Below are positions 61,211-64,000 of a stretch of DNA of 64,000 nucleotides, in pieces. Each line of letters starts with the position of its first letter. The stretch's first letter is position 1. The notes under the pieces were generated by a model. That model was not told the origin of the DNA and ran no database searches. It worked only from the letters and a program-made list of their open reading frames with translations. A program made the position numbers and the translations under genes. The DNA is from JACIYW01 sp014359745 (lineage in GTDB: Bacteria > Pseudomonadota > Alphaproteobacteria > Rhodobacterales > Rhodobacteraceae). Where the stretch lies: contig JBNPWE010000006.1 of NCBI GenBank assembly GCA_050433985.1, positions 1 through 64,000 of the forward strand. Reading direction: 5' to 3'.

Positions 61211-61678
61211 TCAGTGGTTGCGGGTGCGGGCGCGGTCGTGCCGGTCATCGCGACGCGAGAGGTCGTGGCGGTCGTCGTGGCGACCCCTGGGCGCATCGCG
61301 AAAGCGGTCGTTCCGAAAGCGGTCGTTCCGAAAGCGGTCGTTCCGGAAGTGATCGTTCGGGGCGTAGCGGCTTCTGCCGCGGTCGAAACGATGATCATCG
61401 CGGCGCACCTGGGCTGCGCGGTTGTGGCCATAAGCATCGCGGCGGTGAATGCTGCTGTGACCGTAGGGGCGCGGCGCGGCGTGGTAATAGGCCCTGTCGC
61501 CACGTTTGTTGGAATTCGAGATCGCGTTACCGACGATATAGACGCCGGTCACCCCGACAAGAACCTTGACCAGATCATCGCTGTCGGCGCGGGCGGGGGC
61601 GGCGGCAAGGCCGACAAGCGCCACGGCGGCGGCAAGGGTGGTGGTGGTCAGCCGTTTGATAAGGGATTTCGGGGTCAT
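61211..61678 (-). CDS. Secreted Arg/Asp/His-rich protein with FRNDR repeats
   Basis: A 155-residue relative in design of the 60730 protein. Signal peptide (KRLTTTTLAAAVALVGLAAA, cut after about APARA), then SDDLVKVLVGVTGVYIVGNA, and a disordered basic/acidic tail containing three perfect FRNDR pentapeptides and HDDRHDLSRRDDRHDRARTR. The pentapeptides come from a perfect 15-bp tandem repeat (61300-61344). Opposite-facing operators lie before it. GAAAGGACC precedes the start. Function unknown. Confidence 0.75.
   Translation of the reverse strand: MTPKSLIKRLTTTTLAAAVALVGLAAAPARADSDDLVKVLVGVTGVYIVGNAISNSNKRGDRAYYHAAPRPYGHSSIHRRDAYGHNRAAQVRRDDHRFDRGRSRYAPNDHFRNDRFRNDRFRNDRFRDAPRGRHDDRHDLSRRDDRHDRARTRNH
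61300..61358 (-). repeat. 15-bp in-frame tandem repeat
   Basis: Three perfect 15-bp units (GAAAGCGGTCGTTCC on the plus strand) and a degenerate fourth, coding for FRNDR in the secreted protein. Confidence 0.9.
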
Positions 61679-61784
61679 GGTGTGGTCCTTTCGGTGGGGT
61701 CTTGTGGTGGTTTCTGCGGGGTCTTCCCGTCAGGTGATGACCCAGAATTGGCCCGGCACCCGGTGCTAGGAAATATCGGCGCGA

Positions 61785-61799
61785 TGTTATCGGATAACA
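61785..61799. promoter_or_regulatory. Palindromic operator 1 (GTTATCGGATAAC)
   Basis: TGTTATC-G-GATAACA is a perfect palindrome between the two divergent genes starting at 61678 (minus) and 61857 (plus). Confidence 0.55.
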
Positions 61800-61817
61800 G
61801 CGCGGCAACCGACGGAA

Positions 61818-61830
61818 GTTATTGAATAAC
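61818..61830. promoter_or_regulatory. Palindromic operator 2 (GTTATTGAATAAC)
   Basis: GTTATT-G-AATAAC is a perfect palindrome of the same GTTAT(Y)G(R)ATAAC form as operator 1; the two centres are 32 bases (about three helical turns) apart, 27 bases before the plus-strand gene. Confidence 0.55.
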
Positions 61831-61856
61831 CGGGCCGCAATGGGCAGGATGGCCCC

Positions 61857-62165
61857 ATGATGAAACATAGCACCCCCCTTGCCGGAACCGCCCTTGCCGC
61901 AGCATTTGTCGCGGTGATGGCGCTGCCTGCCCATGCCGCCTGCTATGCCGATTACAAGGCCAAGCAGGATCGCCCGTTGCGCCTGCATTACGGGGTGATG
62001 CAGATATCCGATGGCGCCTGTGGCAATGGCCGCGCGGCGGCGGCGGAAATCGGCCCGAGGCTGTCACGCGCCGGGTGGACATTGCTGACGGTGCTGGGCA
62101 CCTTCGGCCCGGATGGTCTGGCAGGAAGGAAGGCAAGTGCGGGAGAGTTCTACCTCCGCTTCTGA
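61857..62165 (+). CDS. Small secreted protein, conserved hypothetical type
   Basis: A 102-residue protein with a signal peptide (GTALAAAFVAVMALPAHA, cleavage near residue 27) and a compact mature part starting ACYADYKAKQDRPLRLHYGV, followed by SDGACGNGRAAAAEIGPRLS and GWTLLTVLGTFGPDGLAGRK; its two cysteines may pair. AGGATGG precedes the start. The end overlaps the following membrane gene by 29 bases in another frame, so both should be co-translated. I recall no named function; the pattern looks like a conserved exported protein of this bacterial group. Confidence 0.75.
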   Translation: MMKHSTPLAGTALAAAFVAVMALPAHAACYADYKAKQDRPLRLHYGVMQISDGACGNGRAAAAEIGPRLSRAGWTLLTVLGTFGPDGLAGRKASAGEFYLRF

Positions 62166-62841
62166 GGCGCTGCGCGCGGGCAACCGGGCGGTGGTGTTCG
62201 GGGTGCTGGCGGTTGTCGCGATTCTGCTGATCGCGGCGGTGCTTCTGTTCATGAACCTGCCCGATGCCAATGCGTTCAACGACCGGGTGGAGCGGATCTT
62301 TGTCGAGAGCGACGCGCTGACCGCGCGGGGAGAGATCAGGCTGCTGGAGATTCTGGCGCAATCTGGCACGGCGTTTTCCGAGGTTCTGACGTCTTACCGG
62401 ATGGTGATCTTCGTGTTGCTGGTGTTTGCCTCGGCGCTCTTGCTGGCGGCGCTGGCGCTTCTGGTGATGATCGTGGCGCTGAACCGGCGGATGTCGGCCA
62501 TCCAGCAATCGGGGATCGAGATATCATCGCTGCTGATCAATCGGGCCGAGGGCAAGGTGTACCTCAACAACATGGAATTCGCCCTGACCGGGGCCGCGAT
62601 AGAGACGCTGGCGGTGCTGGGCGAGGCGCGGATGGATGATGACGTGCTGACCGGCGCCGAGATCGAGGCGGTGATATCGGGCCGCAACGCCGCCGATTGC
62701 GACGAGGCGGCGGGGGCCACAAGGATCAAGCGGCTGCGCGATGCGCTGGGCAACCAGTTGGTCAGCGAGCTTTTGATCCGCAACATCGCGCGCAAGGGCT
62801 ATGTGCTGGCCATCGACAAGGGCGTGATCCGCATCGAATAG
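62137..62841 (+). CDS. Membrane protein with C-terminal OmpR-like winged helix
   Basis: A 234-residue protein from GTG 62137 (GGAAGGAAGG just upstream). Two transmembrane helices (about 19-40 and 89-115) enclose a periplasmic loop of about 48 residues. Residues about 130-230 look like an OmpR/PhoB-type winged helix: the beta strands INRAEGKVYLNNMEFALTG, the helix region and TRIKRLRDALGNQ, followed by the wing-like LIRNIARKGYVLAIDKG (compare I-x-x-L-R-x-x-L-G and R-G-x-G-Y). The order TM then DNA-binding domain is the reverse of CadC/ToxR. Overlaps the secreted-protein gene. Assignment of the fold is from pattern only. Confidence 0.65.
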   Translation: MRESSTSASEALRAGNRAVVFGVLAVVAILLIAAVLLFMNLPDANAFNDRVERIFVESDALTARGEIRLLEILAQSGTAFSEVLTSYRMVIFVLLVFASALLLAALALLVMIVALNRRMSAIQQSGIEISSLLINRAEGKVYLNNMEFALTGAAIETLAVLGEARMDDDVLTGAEIEAVISGRNAADCDEAAGATRIKRLRDALGNQLVSELLIRNIARKGYVLAIDKGVIRIE

Positions 62842-62863
62842 GGTGGTGGGGTTCAGGGGATCG

Positions 62864-62965
62864 GGTTCATGCGCCTGACCGGCGCGCGCGTGGCTGGGAC
62901 GGGATTTGAGTATTTTTTTCGAGAGGATGGGAAAGAGGGTTTTTGCGGTGAAGGGCCGGGGCTGG
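62864..62965 (+). repeat. Dispersed GAGTATTTTTT repeat, copy H
   Basis: CCTGACCGGCGCGCGCGTGG, then GGGATTTGAGTATTTTTTTC (62901-62920) and GAGAGGATGGGAAAGAGGGT. It begins 22 bases after the winged-helix gene's stop and lies between it and the converging marR-family gene. Confidence 0.85.
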
Positions 62966-62981
62966 TTGGGCGCGGCGCGCG

Positions 62982-63437
62982 TTAATCGGGGTCTTCCAGC
63001 CTGGTGCGCAATTCGCGCAGCACCGGCAGCGCCATGCGCACCCGTTCGGGCGCGAGCGAGCGCAGCGCATTGACCAGAACCGGGGTGATGGCCTGCAAGG
63101 CGGCATTGCGCGCCGCCCGCCCCGAGGGGCTGATCGAGACGAATTTGCGCCGCGCATCATCCCAGTCGGGGCGGATATGGACGTGGCCGGCCCATTCCAG
63201 TTTGGTCAGGGTGTTGGTCATCGCGCCGCGCGTCACATGAAAGGATTTCGCCAGTTGCGCGGGGGTGCGTTCCTCGGTCAGGCGGGAAAGGTGGTTGAGC
63301 ACCCCGAAATGCGACAGTTCCATCCCGCGCGGCAGCACCTTCGAGAGGCGGTTGCGGGCAAGCTGATCGGCCATGAACAATTCGCTGAACAATGCCGCCG
63401 CCAGATCGTCCTCGCGGTCGTTGGCGGTGCCGGGCAT
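62982..63437 (-). CDS. MarR-family transcriptional regulator
   Basis: A 151-residue MarR-type dimeric regulator. The winged helix lies at about 40-105: LSHFGVLNHLSRLTEERTPA, LAKSFHVTRGAMTNTLTKLE (recognition helix) and the wing DWDDARRKFVSISPSGRAAR. Flanking helices form the dimer. It probably shares a transcript with the amidase gene upstream on the same strand (three bases apart), so it may be in one operon with it. The ligand is unknown. Confidence 0.88.
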   Translation of the reverse strand: MPGTANDREDDLAAALFSELFMADQLARNRLSKVLPRGMELSHFGVLNHLSRLTEERTPAQLAKSFHVTRGAMTNTLTKLEWAGHVHIRPDWDDARRKFVSISPSGRAARNAALQAITPVLVNALRSLAPERVRMALPVLRELRTRLEDPD

Positions 63438-63440
63438 CGG

Positions 63441-64000
63441 TCAGCCCCGTGTGCGGGGGGCGGAAAAGCGCCGGTCGTGATCAAGGGAGGGCACGCGCGC
63501 GCGCGCATCGGCCACGGCGGCGCGGTCAAGTTCGATCACACAGACGCCCGGTTCGGTGCCGCCATCGCACAGAACCTCGCCCCAGGGGGAAATGGCCATG
63601 CTGTGGCCATGGGTGGTGCGGGGGCGGCCCGATGCGGTGGCATGGGTGCCGGTTTGCGCCGGGGCCAGCACATAGCACCCGGTTTCGATGGCGCGGGCGC
63701 GCAGCAGTGTTTCCCAATGCGCAGCACCGGTGACCGGGCTGAAGGCCGAGGGGATCGTCAGCACCTCTGCCCCCGCTTGCGCCATGGCGCGGTAAAGCTG
63801 GGGAAAGCGCAGATCGTAGCAGATGCTCAGCCCCAGGCGGGCAAAGGGCGTATCGGCCAGCACCGCCTGGTCACCGGGGCGAAACCCCGCCGATTCGCGG
63901 TAGGTTTCGCTGGATGACACCGCGACATCGAACATGTGGATCTTGTCATAGCGGGCGCGGATGATCCCGTCGGGGCCGATCAGGAACGAGCGGTTGGCAA
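63441..64000 (-). CDS. Nitrilase-superfamily amidase (Nit1/Nit2-like), 5' end outside the window
   Basis: The frame is open to the window edge, so the start is missing; about 186 codons are present. Two of the catalytic triad residues are seen: the lysine in RYDKIHMFDV and the cysteine in LGLSICYDLRFPQLYRAM. Further FSPVTGAAHWETLLRARAIE and HGHSMAISPWGEVLCDGG fit the deaminated-glutathione amidase (Nit1) branch. Such enzymes hydrolyse the amide of deaminated glutathione in metabolite repair; this substrate is inferred. It lies upstream of the MarR gene. Confidence 0.88.
   Translation of the reverse strand, partial: ANRSFLIGPDGIIRARYDKIHMFDVAVSSSETYRESAGFRPGDQAVLADTPFARLGLSICYDLRFPQLYRAMAQAGAEVLTIPSAFSPVTGAAHWETLLRARAIETGCYVLAPAQTGTHATASGRPRTTHGHSMAISPWGEVLCDGGTEPGVCVIELDRAAVADARARVPSLDHDRRFSAPRTRG

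Overview
The window looks like chromosome from a GC-rich alphaproteobacterium of the Rhodobacterales (Rhodobacter/Roseobacter group). The grounds are the consistently high G+C, a CckA-type hybrid kinase, a two-gene formate dehydrogenase with a fused NuoE-NuoF subunit, an F1 operon (atpHAGDC) without F0 genes beside it, a prolyl-tRNA synthetase of the short alphaproteobacterial type, and an SOS box of the GTTC-N7-GATC form before recA. I cannot name the genus. Nearly all of the DNA is ordinary core genome; I see no prophage, insertion sequence, CRISPR array, tRNA or rRNA gene.

Layout. 1-3.3 kb: the tail of an SCP2-type thiolase, an SPFH/NfeD membrane pair, pyrF and a secreted CAP-domain protein. 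3.3-8.1 kb: a minus-strand run of an SLC13 permease, a YmdB-like phosphodiesterase, 5-formyl-THF cyclo-ligase and mgtE. 8.1-13.5 kb: guanine deaminase, a divergent mntH/mntR manganese pair, proS and a DUF2853 protein. 13.6-20.3 kb: ahcY, an HD hydrolase, priA, an Fsr-type exporter and msrA. 20.7-24.4 kb: mmsA divergent from a LysR regulator, a CBS protein and coaD. 24.4-27 kb: two type I GAPDH genes, each with a LacI-family-like operator, and a 46-aa membrane protein. 27-32 kb: NAD-dependent formate dehydrogenase. 32-36 kb: clpA with a small translationally coupled secreted protein, gloB and a methyltransferase-like protein. 36.4-41.3 kb: the F1 ATP synthase operon closed by a strong terminator. 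41.5-53 kb: an AtoE-type transporter, a lectin-fold protein, prs, an isomerase, threonine aldolase, a YcgN protein, ribF, a MaoC hydratase, arginase, a sulfotransferase, a Hint protein, an MBL hydrolase and an RsmB-like methyltransferase. 53-60 kb: cckA (with a perfect CtrA box), a second sulfotransferase, recA and alaS. 60.1-64 kb: the least familiar part, with two secreted Arg/Asp/His/Gly-rich proteins, a small secreted protein and a membrane protein with a C-terminal OmpR-like winged helix, then a MarR regulator and a nitrilase-family amidase cut by the window edge.

Two things stand out. First, 60.7-62.8 kb holds a compact unrecognised locus: twin 13-bp palindromes lie between divergent genes for secreted low-complexity proteins and for a secreted protein overlapping a membrane-anchored winged-helix protein. 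Second, a dispersed intergenic repeat of about 100 bp, built round GAGTATTTTTT and followed by CGAGAGGATGG or CCAAGATGAA, occurs nine times in 64 kb, always between genes and mostly at 3' ends, in both orientations; two copies facing each other form a perfect 18-bp inverted repeat. The regulatory DNA is also rich: the CtrA box before cckA, the SOS box before recA, paired operators at both gap genes, a shared inverted motif at mntH/mntR, a LysR-type palindrome between mmsA and its neighbour, and a duplicated 10-mer before the formate dehydrogenase operon.
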